Shown: piece after piece, positions 18,417 to 28,187 of the stretch
Position numbering within the stretch: position 1 is the first letter of the stretch
How the letters are laid out: each line of letters starts with the position of its first letter
Assembly (NCBI RefSeq): GCF_037577855.1
Contig: NZ_JBAKFX010000001.1
Coordinates: 62,001-126,000 of the forward strand
Reading direction: 5' to 3'
Source of the DNA: Dethiothermospora halolimnae
GTDB taxonomy: Bacteria > Bacillota > Clostridia > Tissierellales > VENL01
Length of the DNA: 64,000 bases
Program-made: the position numbers and the translations under genes
Notes under the pieces: model-generated
The model's input: the letters and a program-made list of their open reading frames with translations, nothing else
The model's database searches: none
What the model was told of the DNA's origin: nothing

Positions 18417-18497
18417 TTTTATTCCTCCAGTTAAAAAGTTTATTTAATATATCAATCAAAATGTCATTCGTTGGGAACCTTTGAATAATATAAGATA

Positions 18498-19838
18498 TTA
18501 CCACTCTATTATATCCAACTTTTTAATCTCTTCATAGGCATCATCTATTCCCTTTAGATAATTTTTAAAGGATTGCTCTACAGCCACATTAGGTATAAAA
18601 TTTCTTGGATAATTAGCATAACTAGGCATATATACATTAGAACACATAATACCTATCTTAGAATTAGGTAGTATTAACTTAAGCCCTGATGCATAAAAAT
18701 TAACATTTTCTCCTGTGGCTTCTCCAACAGAGGTAGCTCCTAACTCCTCTTTAAAGGTTGCAGCTGCCTTAACCCCTGCAGAAAAAGTGTTTTTACCGGT
18801 TATAATAAAAATTCTTCCCCTTAATTTATTTACTTCTTTTAATTTCAAAACTAGGGTATGGGTTATTCGAGTATATCCTCCTTGATTAAACCTTAAATCT
18901 ACTATAAGTCTTTCCACATCATTATTATTAATATAGTCTACCAATCTATTACTAAACTTTTTAATATCAGGGATAGATTTTGTGTATTCCTCTACACTTT
19001 CATGTACAATACTTTTATCCATGCATTTATTATATTGAAGATATAGTATTTTATCTTCTTTTATGTATTTATACCAATAGAAGTTGGGATTGTCTTTCAT
19101 ATCAGCCCTAGTATCCCGGCGATACTGAATTGACTTTTCTTCCATTATATCTTTAATGGACACCATATTATCAGACTCTATCTTTTGAGGAGTCATATCT
19201 ACTTCTAAGACTCCTTTCTCTTCATCTTTAAATTTAACTTTTATAGTATCCTCTTTAGTTATATCTAAAAACTTTAATGCCTTTGGGCGCAGGATATACC
19301 TTCTACTTTGAGATTTTACCCATTGATTGGTATCATGGGATATTATTGAATCCATTCTTTTAACTATTTCATCAACAGATATATCATTTATACTAAGTAA
19401 CTCTTTCCCTATAAGTTCTTTTTTTCTTTTATCAGTTTTAACCAGTCTTAACTCATCCCCAAACCAATAGGTCTCCAGTGGATATCTTTTCTCTTCTTCA
19501 TATAACTGGTTATCTAATCTTGTATGACCTTCTCCTGATTTTGCTATCAACTTAGTCAGTTCATATTTTATTTCATAATCCTGAAGTTCTGAAACCCTCT
19601 CCTTTAATTGAGTTATCCCTTTACTAAAACCTTCTTCCTCTAAGGTATTATATATTTCCTTAGCCAATATTCTAGGTAATTTTTCTTCTAAGTATTCTAT
19701 ATCTTCAATCCACTGTTCATCCGTTAGACTCTCTTTACTCTCTACTGTAGAAACACTATCTTTCGACGTATTACATCCTGATAAAATAATCAATAAAAAA
19801 ATTATAGCTGTTGTTTTCAAAGTTCTTTTAAATATCAT
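18498..19838 (-). CDS. S41-family peptidase, lipoprotein
   Basis: 446 residues with a lipoprotein signal (hydrophobic stretch then lipobox LSGC, Cys22). The C-terminal half is the tail-specific protease fold: LIVDLRFNQGGYTRITHTL and the catalytic segment GKNTFSAGVKAA (Ser in TFSAG, near 357). There is no recognisable PDZ domain between signal and catalytic part; instead about 200 residues of unknown fold. It would act on the outer face of the membrane. Its promoter region was not disrupted by the IS1182-type element, which begins 230 bp upstream. Confidence 0.8.
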   Translation of the reverse strand: MIFKRTLKTTAIIFLLIILSGCNTSKDSVSTVESKESLTDEQWIEDIEYLEEKLPRILAKEIYNTLEEEGFSKGITQLKERVSELQDYEIKYELTKLIAKSGEGHTRLDNQLYEEEKRYPLETYWFGDELRLVKTDKRKKELIGKELLSINDISVDEIVKRMDSIISHDTNQWVKSQSRRYILRPKALKFLDITKEDTIKVKFKDEEKGVLEVDMTPQKIESDNMVSIKDIMEEKSIQYRRDTRADMKDNPNFYWYKYIKEDKILYLQYNKCMDKSIVHESVEEYTKSIPDIKKFSNRLVDYINNNDVERLIVDLRFNQGGYTRITHTLVLKLKEVNKLRGRIFIITGKNTFSAGVKAAATFKEELGATSVGEATGENVNFYASGLKLILPNSKIGIMCSNVYMPSYANYPRNFIPNVAVEQSFKNYLKGIDDAYEEIKKLDIIEW

Positions 19839-19992
19839 ATAGTTTTCATCTCCAATCTATAATTATATGGCATACTCCTTGTCCTATATTTATTTAGGTC
19901 CCATTATAACATATTTATTGTTTTTATGTTATTTTTTATTTGAAATTGTATGTTTTGGTTTTTATTCATTTTTCTCTATAAGGTACTTAATT

Positions 19993-20010
19993 GGGGGATT
20001 GCGAACCCCT
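19993..20010 (+). repeat. Palindromic repeat family A, diverged copy
   Basis: GGGGGATTGCGAACCCCT followed by CAGCAACTC, a variant of the family core and tail. Compensating changes (ATT/AAT to ATT/AAC with wobble) keep the hairpin. Confidence 0.65.
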
Positions 20011-20099
20011 CAGCAACTCAATAATGGACCTCCAGTGAATAAACAGTAGTCTCTCTAATAAATATAATTAAGGGGCTGTCGGGAAATAGATAGTTACTG

Positions 20100-20135
20100 A
20101 AAAATAGTATAATGGATATCCATTATACTATTTTT
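20100..20135. terminator. Perfect 36-nt palindrome inside the IS left end
   Basis: Arms 20100-20117 and 20118-20135 (AAAAATAGTATAATGGAT and its complement) have terminal A/T runs, so this works as a terminator in either direction and shields the transposase from read-through. Confidence 0.75.
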
Positions 20136-20143
20136 ATATAAAA

Positions 20144-20175
20144 AAAGGGGAAGGTTAAAAATAACCTTCCCTTTT
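20144..20175 (+). terminator. Second intrinsic terminator in the IS left end
   Basis: The GGGAAGGTTA (20148-20157) / TAACCTTCCC (20162-20171) stem is followed by TTTT on the plus strand, upstream of the transposase start. Confidence 0.75.
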
Positions 20176-20206
20176 CCGTTATATAATATGATATTATATA
20201 ACTACC

Positions 20207-21976
20207 ATGAACAATTACTATTATAATGATTATTTCGAAATAGGGCAACAAAAAATTGTGAATTTTAATCTTTATCATATTGGATTACCTGAAGACGATG
20301 CAGTCTACACCTTAAAAAAAGTATTGGAGGAGTTGAATTTTGACCAGCTTATAGCTAGGTACAGCAATAAGGGAAGAAAAGGGTACAATCCAATTATGAT
20401 GTATGCACTTATAATCTATGCAAATATGCGTGGAATAAGAAGTGTTGATAAAATTGTGGAATTATGTGAAAGAGATATATGTTTTATGTGGCTTGCAAAA
20501 GGTGAAAGACCCAAAAGAGATGCCTTTTATTACTTTATGAATGATAAAGCCACTAACTATATAATGGAAAATCTTCATTATCAATTCGTTAAAATTCTTG
20601 AAAAAGAAGGACTTATAACTCTCAAATCTTTATTTATAGATGGTACTAAAATTGAAGCAAATGCTAATCGTTATACCTTTGTATGGAGAGGAAGTATCAA
20701 TTATCATCTTTCAAATTTGATTTTCTCCATAGAAAAGCTTTATGAAAGGTATAATAAACTTTTAGTTAAAAATGGTTATGATGGCAAATATAATCTTTGC
20801 AAAGAAGATATGTTTGTTATAGAAGGAATGGACAAAGTCAGAGAAGTTATTGAAAAAAATAAAAAGCGAAAACTTAGTAAGAAAAAGAAAATTTCTAATA
20901 ATAAGATAATAAAAATATCTAATATATGTCCCATTAAGCTTCTTGATCTTAGGGCCAACCTTACAAAAATAGCTAAAGGAGAAGATATTAGTTTTGTATC
21001 TGGTAAAGGACAGAAAAAGCCTGAACTTCAAAAGATATATGAAAAAGTTCAAGAGTGTGGGAATAGAATAATGAAGTATAAGAAATCCTTTGAAAGTATG
21101 GGAGACGACAGAAACAGCTATTCCAAAACTGATGTAGAGGCTACATTTATGAGAATGAAAGAAGACCATATGTTGAATGGACAGCTAAAACCAGCTTATA
21201 ATGTACAGATTGCAGTGGAAAATTATTTTATTATTCATACATATGTAAGCTCAGATAGGACTGACTATAATACTCTTATACCAATAATTGAAAAGCATCA
21301 TGAAATGACAGGAGTGAAGTTAGAAGACACTACTGCTGACAGTGGCTATTGTAGTGAAAAGAATCTTTTATATCTGAAGAATAATGGTATAGAAAGCTAT
21401 ATAAAACTCCAAGAACATGAAAAAAAGAAAACAAAAAAATATTATCAGCAAATAGGGAAGCATTATAATATGAAAAGGATAGAGAAAGCTGATACAAATG
21501 GAGATAATAAAGTTTATTACATATGTCATGACGATAGGGAATTAAAGTTTATTAGATTGGAGACCCGGAGGGAAAAAGACTTTTTAAGAACATATAAAGT
21601 ATACGAATGTAAAGATTGTAGTGGATGCAAATATAAATCAGAATGCCTATATAACTATGATGAAGATAAAGACTTAGAAAAGAACAAAGTAATGAAAATC
21701 AATGAAAACTGGGAAGAACTAAAGAAGCAATCAGAAAAAAATATACTTAGTGAAAAAGGCATTAAAAACCGTCAAATACGTTCTATACAAACCGAAGGTC
21801 ATTTTGGCGACATTAAAGAAAATGACGGAATAAGAAAATTTAATCATCGTTCTAAGAAAAAGGTCTATAAAGAAATGATGTTTTATATCATGGGAAGAAA
21901 CCTTAATAAATATCATAGATTTCTACAAGGAACTTTGAAGAAATTTGAGCCTAAAACTACCGAAAAAATAGCTTAG
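20207..21976 (+). CDS. IS1182-family DDE transposase
   Basis: 589 residues. The N-terminus has the DUF772-type transposase domain (YNPIMMYALIIYANMRGIRS ... RDICFMWLAKGERPKRDAFYYF). DDE-type catalytic stretches follow: LFIDGTKIEANANRYTFVW, DTTADSGYCSEKNLLYLK, and a C-terminal EGHFGDIKENDGIRKFNHR containing the last acidic residue. A cysteine cluster (CKDCSGCKYKSEC) near 475 is typical of the family. There is no SD before the ATG at 20207; a 25-nt palindrome (20178-20202) abuts it, which should keep expression low. Confidence 0.9.
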   Translation: MNNYYYNDYFEIGQQKIVNFNLYHIGLPEDDAVYTLKKVLEELNFDQLIARYSNKGRKGYNPIMMYALIIYANMRGIRSVDKIVELCERDICFMWLAKGERPKRDAFYYFMNDKATNYIMENLHYQFVKILEKEGLITLKSLFIDGTKIEANANRYTFVWRGSINYHLSNLIFSIEKLYERYNKLLVKNGYDGKYNLCKEDMFVIEGMDKVREVIEKNKKRKLSKKKKISNNKIIKISNICPIKLLDLRANLTKIAKGEDISFVSGKGQKKPELQKIYEKVQECGNRIMKYKKSFESMGDDRNSYSKTDVEATFMRMKEDHMLNGQLKPAYNVQIAVENYFIIHTYVSSDRTDYNTLIPIIEKHHEMTGVKLEDTTADSGYCSEKNLLYLKNNGIESYIKLQEHEKKKTKKYYQQIGKHYNMKRIEKADTNGDNKVYYICHDDRELKFIRLETRREKDFLRTYKVYECKDCSGCKYKSECLYNYDEDKDLEKNKVMKINENWEELKKQSEKNILSEKGIKNRQIRSIQTEGHFGDIKENDGIRKFNHRSKKKVYKEMMFYIMGRNLNKYHRFLQGTLKKFEPKTTEKIA

Positions 21977-22052
21977 TAAAGTTTATGAACAAATATATAC
22001 TAGCTTTTTTTGTTGTATCCAAAAATAATTTTCTTATCAAAAAGATAAAGAG

Positions 22053-22100
22053 TGCTTAGGAACTTGCTTTTTACTACAAGTAAGTTCCTAAGCATTTTTT
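22053..22100 (+). terminator. Intrinsic terminator at the IS right end
   Basis: TGCTTAGGAACTT (22053-22065) pairs with AAGTTCCTAAGCA (22082-22094), followed by six T residues. Confidence 0.85.
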
Positions 22101-22184
22101 GTTATTTAGGATTTGACAAGTTAAAATTTGCTATTTCCCGACAGCCCCTTAATTATATTTACTAGATTTATTTTTATAAAAGTA

Positions 22185-23741
22185 CTACTTATTTCCTCCA
22201 CAGCATTTTTTGTATTTCTTACCGCTACCACATGGACAGGGTTCATTTCTACCTATTTTTTTACTTCTTCTTTGACTTGTATTTTTATCATTATTTGAAG
22301 ATAGGTCACTGGGCTTATAACCTTTCATCTTCCACATTCTAGTATTGTTGTTTAATACCACAAGATAACTTAATATTTCATTTGCATCTTCTGTATTCTC
22401 TATAACAAATATCTCTCCGGCAAATTCCATTATTTCATTTAATCCTTGGATCTGTATCATACTTATAAACTCAAAGATTATTTCTTTAGCTTCTTTTTTG
22501 TTTAATCCATACTTTCTTTTGAAATAATTTAGCACTTCTTTTTGTTTCTTATTTAATAATATATCTCCAGACTTTTCCGTTTCTTTTATAGTTATATATT
22601 TTAATTGATAGTAATCTAAATCTTGTCTTTTTTTATGGATAGCATACATTTCCTTATATTTATCATTTAATATATAATATATTAAATCTTCATCTCTCTC
22701 AATATATATGCTGAATCTTGGGTATTCAAAAGCTAAGTTTACTAGCCTTTTAGTATCCATCTCTATATTGTATCTTTCTTTTAATATACTAATAATATTA
22801 GATGTATTTATTACTCCATAGTAATGTAAACACCCGTCTATTAATTGAAATACTTCTGTGTTGTCCCTTATATCTTTAGCTATATCTCTAGAAGCCAATA
22901 GCTTATCTAGAGGTGCTAAAAGTTCCGTTGGAAGTATCAATAGTATAGTCCCATCATCCAATGATTTTGAAAATCCTATGCCTATCTCTTCAAGATATCT
23001 GGCTATTTTATAGAACTGATTTAGTTTAAGTACCCCTTCATTATCCACTATTTTTTTTAGTAAATCCATCTCATGTTGCCCTAATAATCTAATTTTTTTA
23101 TCTAAATTATTTGGTATTCTTTCTGCTAGAGCTTTAGCTAGTTCTTTTTTATTTAAGGTACTTAGTCCCTTAAATTTATATTCTTTTCTTATATCAGTTA
23201 ACTGCTTTTTAGTTAATGTATTTAAATAATATTCATATGTGTCATCCTGCTCTTTAAGAAAATTTTGTTTGTTATTCTTTTTTAAATCTTTCTTTACTTC
23301 CCTAACTACTTCTTCAAACATAATATTAAATTTATCATTTTCCATTAACTCTTTAAATCTATTGGCATCAACCCCATCGCTTTCTAGCCTTAATCTTATA
23401 GTCTCCATATAGTGGGATTTAGCCTTATCCATGTTATTTATTATCATATAACAATTGGCTATCTCAGATTCTAAGTAATAATTTTTAGGATAAGATCTAA
23501 GCACTTCATAATCCTCTAACACTCTATCTTGATTTTTATTTTCTATATTAATAAGAAAATCTATCATATATATGGCCCAAGTCATATCTATATCTTTCTT
23601 ATTATCCCTTAGAAACTTTGCAAAATATTTTTTTGATTCTTTTTCTAATACCGACATTGCCAATATGTTAATAAATTCTTTTTTATAATTGGATTCTGTT
23701 AATTCTACTCCGTAGTGTTCTGTTATTTTTTTTAAAATCAT
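22185..23741 (-). CDS. SAP/Rho-N-like and SEC-C domain protein, short paralogue
   Basis: 518 residues, clearly paralogous to the protein at 10821. It shares the MILKKITEHYGVELTESNYK start, the LTKKQLTDIRKEYKFKGLST SAP/Rho-N-like motif, the long central domain (RIPNNLDKKIRLLGQHEMDLL) and the SEC-C tail (EPCPCGSGKKYKKCCGG). It lacks most of the TPR segment (roughly residues 110-230 of the long form). The start at 23741 aligns with the paralogue and has AAGGA at correct spacing; an ATG two codons upstream would be too close to it. The SEC-C motif probably binds zinc. The role is unknown. Confidence 0.8.
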   Translation of the reverse strand: MILKKITEHYGVELTESNYKKEFINILAMSVLEKESKKYFAKFLRDNKKDIDMTWAIYMIDFLINIENKNQDRVLEDYEVLRSYPKNYYLESEIANCYMIINNMDKAKSHYMETIRLRLESDGVDANRFKELMENDKFNIMFEEVVREVKKDLKKNNKQNFLKEQDDTYEYYLNTLTKKQLTDIRKEYKFKGLSTLNKKELAKALAERIPNNLDKKIRLLGQHEMDLLKKIVDNEGVLKLNQFYKIARYLEEIGIGFSKSLDDGTILLILPTELLAPLDKLLASRDIAKDIRDNTEVFQLIDGCLHYYGVINTSNIISILKERYNIEMDTKRLVNLAFEYPRFSIYIERDEDLIYYILNDKYKEMYAIHKKRQDLDYYQLKYITIKETEKSGDILLNKKQKEVLNYFKRKYGLNKKEAKEIIFEFISMIQIQGLNEIMEFAGEIFVIENTEDANEILSYLVVLNNNTRMWKMKGYKPSDLSSNNDKNTSQRRSKKIGRNEPCPCGSGKKYKKCCGGNK

Positions 23742-23877
23742 CTGCATTATCCTTTCCTTTAAATATCCTTATCTATTATAGCTTATATTACTACTAATAT
23801 AAAGGATTGTTATCAGTAGTAATATACTAATGGCATTTAAAGGGAGTAATCTTTCATTAAATATTGTCATGATATAG

Positions 23878-24327
23878 TTAAAACTTTTTCTTTATTTTTG
23901 ACCATAACCCAGAGCCAATCATTTCATCGGCAAACTTTAAGATAGACTGAATAACCTCTAATACATCTCCATCTCCTGCCCAGTGTTTTTTTACTATATT
24001 TTCATCTGTGTTATTAATAACAGCATTTAGTACATAGGCTGCCACCGCTATGTCATCTAAAAACCCCACTGGACCCACTAATACCTCTGGCATCAAGTCT
24101 AATGGAGAAATAAAATATGCAATAGCCGCCGCTAGTTTTGCCTTTTCCTTTGCTGGGACTCCTTTATCAATAGACATTTTACAAAGTAAGTGAAATAAAT
24201 CTGGGGCAAATAGTAGGTAGTCAACAAACTTGTGGTTTCTTCCTACTTTAGTTTCTGACCACTTTCTAATTTTTTCTCTAATCTTTTTGTAGAATCCATC
24301 ATTTACATTTGTATCTAGATTATTCAT
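23878..24327 (-). CDS. YkvA-family (DUF1232) membrane protein
   Basis: 149 residues. The DUF1232 core lies at about 55-120 (KAKLAAAIAYFISPLDLMPEVL followed by GFLDDIAVAAYVLNAV). These small proteins are predicted to associate with the membrane through two short hydrophobic helices; function is not established. The SD GGAGG is well placed before the ATG at 24327. It lies 40 bp upstream of DUF4153 gene sequence in the same orientation with no terminator between, but downstream in transcription order, so co-transcription with the DUF4153 gene is likely. Confidence 0.8.
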   Translation of the reverse strand: MNNLDTNVNDGFYKKIREKIRKWSETKVGRNHKFVDYLLFAPDLFHLLCKMSIDKGVPAKEKAKLAAAIAYFISPLDLMPEVLVGPVGFLDDIAVAAYVLNAVINNTDENIVKKHWAGDGDVLEVIQSILKFADEMIGSGLWSKIKKKF

Positions 24328-24370
24328 ATAAACCTCCTCTTAGGCAGTTTGGTGTTTTATTACCTTACAT

Positions 24371-26140
24371 TTATTCTTTTACTTTTATAAAGCTATAAAA
24401 CTCAATGTTTCTAATAACTAATTCGTCATTTGATCTATACTTATATCCATATACTCCCTTAAATATAATTTTTATTTTTATATTTTCAGTTTCATCTGTA
24501 TAGGTCATTCTGTCTATGGGTATGTTTCTTTTTTTTCTGTTTTCATTATATATATCCTTTACTACCTTATATAAACTTTTTTTGTAGATTATTTCTTTTT
24601 TATTTTTTATAATAAACTCATTATTATCAATATTATAGTCAATATCTAACCCTATATTTCTATCATCTTCTTTATTGTAGTCTCTTTTATTAAACTCTTT
24701 AAAGTAATCAAAGTCTGATATATCACTAAATGTGTTTTTATTGTATAAGCTATAGTTGAAAAATTCCTTTTCTCTACTAGGGCCTATTCTATTGTCGTAT
24801 AATTCAAATCCAAATATAACATTCATATCTTTTATTTTAAAATCATTGGGAAGGTATTTTATATCATCTAAATCATGATATCTATCAAAGTACAATATTA
24901 CACTATTAATGTTATTTTTATCTTCTTTTGTAAAGGACTTTTCTTTAGGCAATGATTTTATCTTTAGGTTTTCACCTATCATATCATACTTTTCTAATAC
25001 ACTTTTAAAACGGCGATTTTGACTCCATTTTGATATTGAATAGGAACTAAGGGGTCCTGTCACTCCTATTATTGTTATGACCACTAGTGTAATGATTATT
25101 ATTATGTTTTTTATGTCTTTTTTAATTGAATAATATATCATCGAAAAAGCAAGCCATAATCCTATTAATACTACAAAATATCTACTTTCTGTTATTCCAT
25201 AACTATTTATCCTTATACCTATCGCTAAAAACATTAGCCCTAGTAACGGTATAATAGCTTTAGGAATAATTTTTAAGAACTTTTTAATCCATTGATTTAT
25301 ATCCCTTAATGGGTATATAAAGAAAAATGTTATTGTACTTATTATGGAATACCATAATACCAAGTTTCCAATAATACCTTCTGGTAATGCTCTTATAACT
25401 ACTATTTTCCCAAAGTATATATATAAGATAACTGTGTAAACACTTAATAGGGGCATAATTATATATTTTAATAAAACCTTTAGTACTTTAGGATAATCCT
25501 TTATAGAAATATTCTCTTCCTTCTTTGGTATATCGGCTAAGAAAAATCCTGGAGCAAAAATTCCTGCCACTATAAATCCTATGTCCCCGAATATTTTCCC
25601 TGATATATCTGCATTAAATAATAGGTTTATTGTTACTAATATAGCTGCAAGTCCTAAGTATAAAACTAAAGAATAAACATATGTAACAACAAATCTAGAG
25701 AATAACTTAATAACATATATCTCGTAATTTCCTCTTCTACTTATATAGGGTATAAGGGTAAATATAAGATATAGTGCTATGGTATATCCAACATATTTAG
25801 TCCCTGATACATAGTCTATTTCCCTAAAGTATAAAAAATATAAAAGTACTAGTATAACTGGCACCACTCCTTGAACCAGTATTCTTATTTGTTTATTTAT
25901 ATTTGGTTTAGCCTCAAATAATAAATATACTGATAAACTTAAAGGGATTCCTAGGGCAACTGTCATTACTATAGGTCTAAGAGTAGCCCTCATGTCATCT
26001 ATATAGTCTAAATGATTTCCATATATTAAAATTATTACAGTTAAAGTTGAATATAATAGTGCCATGGGAAACCTTCTAATACTAAAGAATAATTTATTTC
26101 CTAAAGTTTTCGTTAATTTAGTAATATTAATTATTATCAC
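24371..26140 (-). CDS. DUF4153 polytopic membrane protein
   Basis: 589 residues. Residues 20-365 hold about ten to eleven hydrophobic helices; 370-589 are a soluble domain rich in Asn/Lys/Asp. The N-terminus (SIRRFPMALLYSTLTVIILIYGNHLD) and general architecture match the DUF4153 family, of unknown function. Start is uncertain: the frame opens with GTG at 26140, which overlaps the AGGAG site, while correct SD spacing would point to an ATT codon three codons later. It is probably transcribed together with the YkvA gene. Confidence 0.75.
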   Translation of the reverse strand: MIIINITKLTKTLGNKLFFSIRRFPMALLYSTLTVIILIYGNHLDYIDDMRATLRPIVMTVALGIPLSLSVYLLFEAKPNINKQIRILVQGVVPVILVLLYFLYFREIDYVSGTKYVGYTIALYLIFTLIPYISRRGNYEIYVIKLFSRFVVTYVYSLVLYLGLAAILVTINLLFNADISGKIFGDIGFIVAGIFAPGFFLADIPKKEENISIKDYPKVLKVLLKYIIMPLLSVYTVILYIYFGKIVVIRALPEGIIGNLVLWYSIISTITFFFIYPLRDINQWIKKFLKIIPKAIIPLLGLMFLAIGIRINSYGITESRYFVVLIGLWLAFSMIYYSIKKDIKNIIIIITLVVITIIGVTGPLSSYSISKWSQNRRFKSVLEKYDMIGENLKIKSLPKEKSFTKEDKNNINSVILYFDRYHDLDDIKYLPNDFKIKDMNVIFGFELYDNRIGPSREKEFFNYSLYNKNTFSDISDFDYFKEFNKRDYNKEDDRNIGLDIDYNIDNNEFIIKNKKEIIYKKSLYKVVKDIYNENRKKRNIPIDRMTYTDETENIKIKIIFKGVYGYKYRSNDELVIRNIEFYSFIKVKE

Positions 26141-26235
26141 TCCTTTTATTTTTATTTTATCATGGATTAGTGGTAGTTGTAATAGGATTGATTAAGTAAT
26201 TTTAGAATATGGGCATTTATTTAAATAATTAGTAT

Positions 26236-26269
26236 ATAAAAAATAGGCCCAATAAATTTAGGCCTTATT
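26236..26269 (-). terminator. Terminator of the corrinoid ABC transporter operon
   Basis: AAGGCC...GGCC is followed by TATTTTTTAT on the minus strand, just beyond the stop at 26258. The stem is short but the T-run is clear. Confidence 0.55.
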
Positions 26270-27040
26270 TATATTATGTCTTGGTAAATACATTATATTT
26301 AGTTGTCCTGTTTTAGGGTGCTTTTTAACTTCTGCATTGACTTCAAAAACTTCTTTAAGGAGTTTTTCTGTTATAATTTCCTTTGGTTTTCCTTCAGTTA
26401 CTATTTTTCCTTCCTTTATTACATATATCCTATCACAATACATTACTGCTAAATTTAAGTCGTGTAACGCAGCCAATACCTCTAGACCTAGGGATTTTAT
26501 AAGGTCTAAAAGTTGCAGCTGATACTTTACATCCAAATGATTTGTTGGCTCATCTAATACTAAGAATTTCGCTCTTTGGGCTAAGGCCCTAGCCACCATT
26601 ATCCGTTGTTTTTCTCCCCCAGATAAAGTTGAAAAATTTCGTTTTCCATAGTCCTCCATATCCACTTTTTTTAATGACTCATAGACTATTTCATAGTCCT
26701 TAACACTATCAAACTCCAACATTTTTTTATGGGGAGCTCTTCCCATCATTACTATTTCCTCAACTTTAAAGTCAAAGTTAAAGTTGTTAAATTGTCTCAC
26801 CACAGCCAGTTGTTTTGCAGTTTCCTTTAAAGGAATATTAACTATTTCCCTTTCGTCTAAGGTTATAAGTCCTGCATCAGGTTTTATTACTCTGTATATA
26901 GTTTTTAGTAGAGTTGATTTTCCACTTCCGTTTGGCCCTATTAATCCTACAAATTCGCCCCTATTTACATTAGCCTCGACTTCTTTCAGTATATGATTAC
27001 CACTTATGGTAACAGATATATTATTGGTTTTAAGTTCCAT
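26258..27040 (-). CDS. btuD: Corrinoid/iron-type ABC transporter ATPase
   Basis: 260 residues. Walker A GPNGSGKST, signature LSGGEKQR, Walker B FLVLDEPTNHLD and the switch histidine LAALHDLNLA place it in the FecE/BtuD branch of importer ATPases. Start at 27040 is supported by GGAGG 9 nt upstream, inside the end of the permease gene, whose stop codon is 2 nt before this ATG, indicating translational coupling. Together with the permease and binding protein under a cobalamin riboswitch, it should power uptake of vitamin B12 or another corrinoid. Confidence 0.85.
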   Translation of the reverse strand: MELKTNNISVTISGNHILKEVEANVNRGEFVGLIGPNGSGKSTLLKTIYRVIKPDAGLITLDEREIVNIPLKETAKQLAVVRQFNNFNFDFKVEEIVMMGRAPHKKMLEFDSVKDYEIVYESLKKVDMEDYGKRNFSTLSGGEKQRIMVARALAQRAKFLVLDEPTNHLDVKYQLQLLDLIKSLGLEVLAALHDLNLAVMYCDRIYVIKEGKIVTEGKPKEIITEKLLKEVFEVNAEVKKHPKTGQLNIMYLPRHNINKA

Positions 27041-27042
27041 AA

Positions 27043-28170
27043 TCAATTGCCTCCAAATCCATAGGATTTTTTCACCATAAGCCATAGGAAAAATGGCGCT
27101 CCCAGTAGAGAAGTTATTACCCCTATGGGTATTTCAGTTCCCCCCATTATAGTTCTTGCAAATACGTCTGTCCATATTAGAAAAATAGCTCCTATTAGAG
27201 CACTTATGGGTACTAATTTTCTATGATCAGATCCAACTATTCCCCTCACTATATGGGGAATAAGTAATCCCACAAAGCCTATGGTTCCAGCAACATAAAC
27301 TATCATTCCTGTCATAAGGGAAGTTATAAGCATATAAACTTTCCTGTGGGAATTTAGGTTGGTTCCTAGGGTTATTGCGTTTTCATCCCCCATAAGCATC
27401 ATATTTAGGTTTCTAAATTGGAATATGAAAAATAATACTCCCAATACAATTATAATGCTTGGTGTAATGATATTTTGCCACGAGCCTGATACTAGACTTC
27501 CCATTAACCAAAAAGTTAAAGTTTTCATTCCCTGGGCATCATTGGCTATAAATATTATAAAACTTGTAAAGGATGAGCATATGGCACTGATTGCCATACC
27601 AGCTAATAATAACTTCACCGATGATGAATTTCCTCCGATATTAGACAGTATATATACAGCCACGGAACAAATAAATGCTCCTATAAATGCCGATATCCCT
27701 ATGGCATTTGTACCAAATATACCTCCTACACCTAACATTATGGCAAATGTAGCCCCTAATGAGGCTCCCGAGGATATACCTAGGGTATAGGGGTTGGCTA
27801 GAGGGTTTTGTACCATAGCCTGCATTACCACTCCTACTATAGAAAGACCCATGCCTACAACTGCTCCTAAGAGTACCCTAGGAACTCGAATTCCCCATAT
27901 TATGTCATAATTCATTCCTGAAGTAAGGGTTTCAATATCTCCTATGGGTATTTTTACTGTATTATAAACTACTATTCTAAATGCCTCTGTGGCTTTTATC
28001 TCCACAGGACCAAATACCACAGCAAATATAATTGATAAAAATAAGGTTATTATAAGTAATAGGATTGTTATTATAAAAACCTTCCTATCTTTAATTATTC
28101 CTTCTTTAAAGCTATTGGTATTTTCCCCTATGGATTGTCCTAGTTTTTCTGTGTTTTCCAATATTATCAC
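27043..28170 (-). CDS. btuC: FecCD/BtuC-type ABC transporter permease
   Basis: 375 residues with about ten membrane helices. Family segments include WGIRVPRVLLGAVVGMGLSI, GVVMQAMVQNPLANPYTLGI, and TIGFVGLLIPHIVRGIVG (coupling helix). The N-terminus has an unusually long polar leader (about 30 residues) before the first helix. The frame opens with GTG at 28170; a TTG three codons in (28161) is better spaced from AGGTGA, so the exact start is unsettled. It lies between the binding protein and the ATPase in one operon. Confidence 0.85.
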   Translation of the reverse strand: MIILENTEKLGQSIGENTNSFKEGIIKDRKVFIITILLLIITLFLSIIFAVVFGPVEIKATEAFRIVVYNTVKIPIGDIETLTSGMNYDIIWGIRVPRVLLGAVVGMGLSIVGVVMQAMVQNPLANPYTLGISSGASLGATFAIMLGVGGIFGTNAIGISAFIGAFICSVAVYILSNIGGNSSSVKLLLAGMAISAICSSFTSFIIFIANDAQGMKTLTFWLMGSLVSGSWQNIITPSIIIVLGVLFFIFQFRNLNMMLMGDENAITLGTNLNSHRKVYMLITSLMTGMIVYVAGTIGFVGLLIPHIVRGIVGSDHRKLVPISALIGAIFLIWTDVFARTIMGGTEIPIGVITSLLGAPFFLWLMVKKSYGFGGN

Positions 28171-28187
28171 CTATTATTTCCATATAT

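Larger units (their letters stand above)
20072..22148 (+). mobile_element. IS1182-family insertion sequence, apparently intact
   Basis: A 2,077-bp element with perfect inverted ends GGGGCTGTCGGGAAATAG (left from 20072; right complement ending 22148), one full-length transposase gene, and a TTAA duplication at both borders. The left end carries three hairpins before the transposase (20100-20135, 20144-20175, 20178-20202) and the right end a terminator (22053-22100), so outside transcription is blocked from entering and the transposase transcript from leaving. The open frame and perfect ends suggest a recent or still active insertion. Confidence 0.85.
20068..22152. repeat. TTAA target duplication in a palindromic target site
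   Basis: TTAA occurs directly outside both inverted ends (20068-20071 and 22149-22152). Removing the element with one TTAA leaves a 22-nt perfect palindrome made of 20059-20071 plus 22153-22161. Confidence 0.65.

Noticed and set aside
27359..27790. Plus-strand open frame opposite the FecCD permease
   Set aside because: Complement of conserved permease codons, with no SD and no recognisable protein features.
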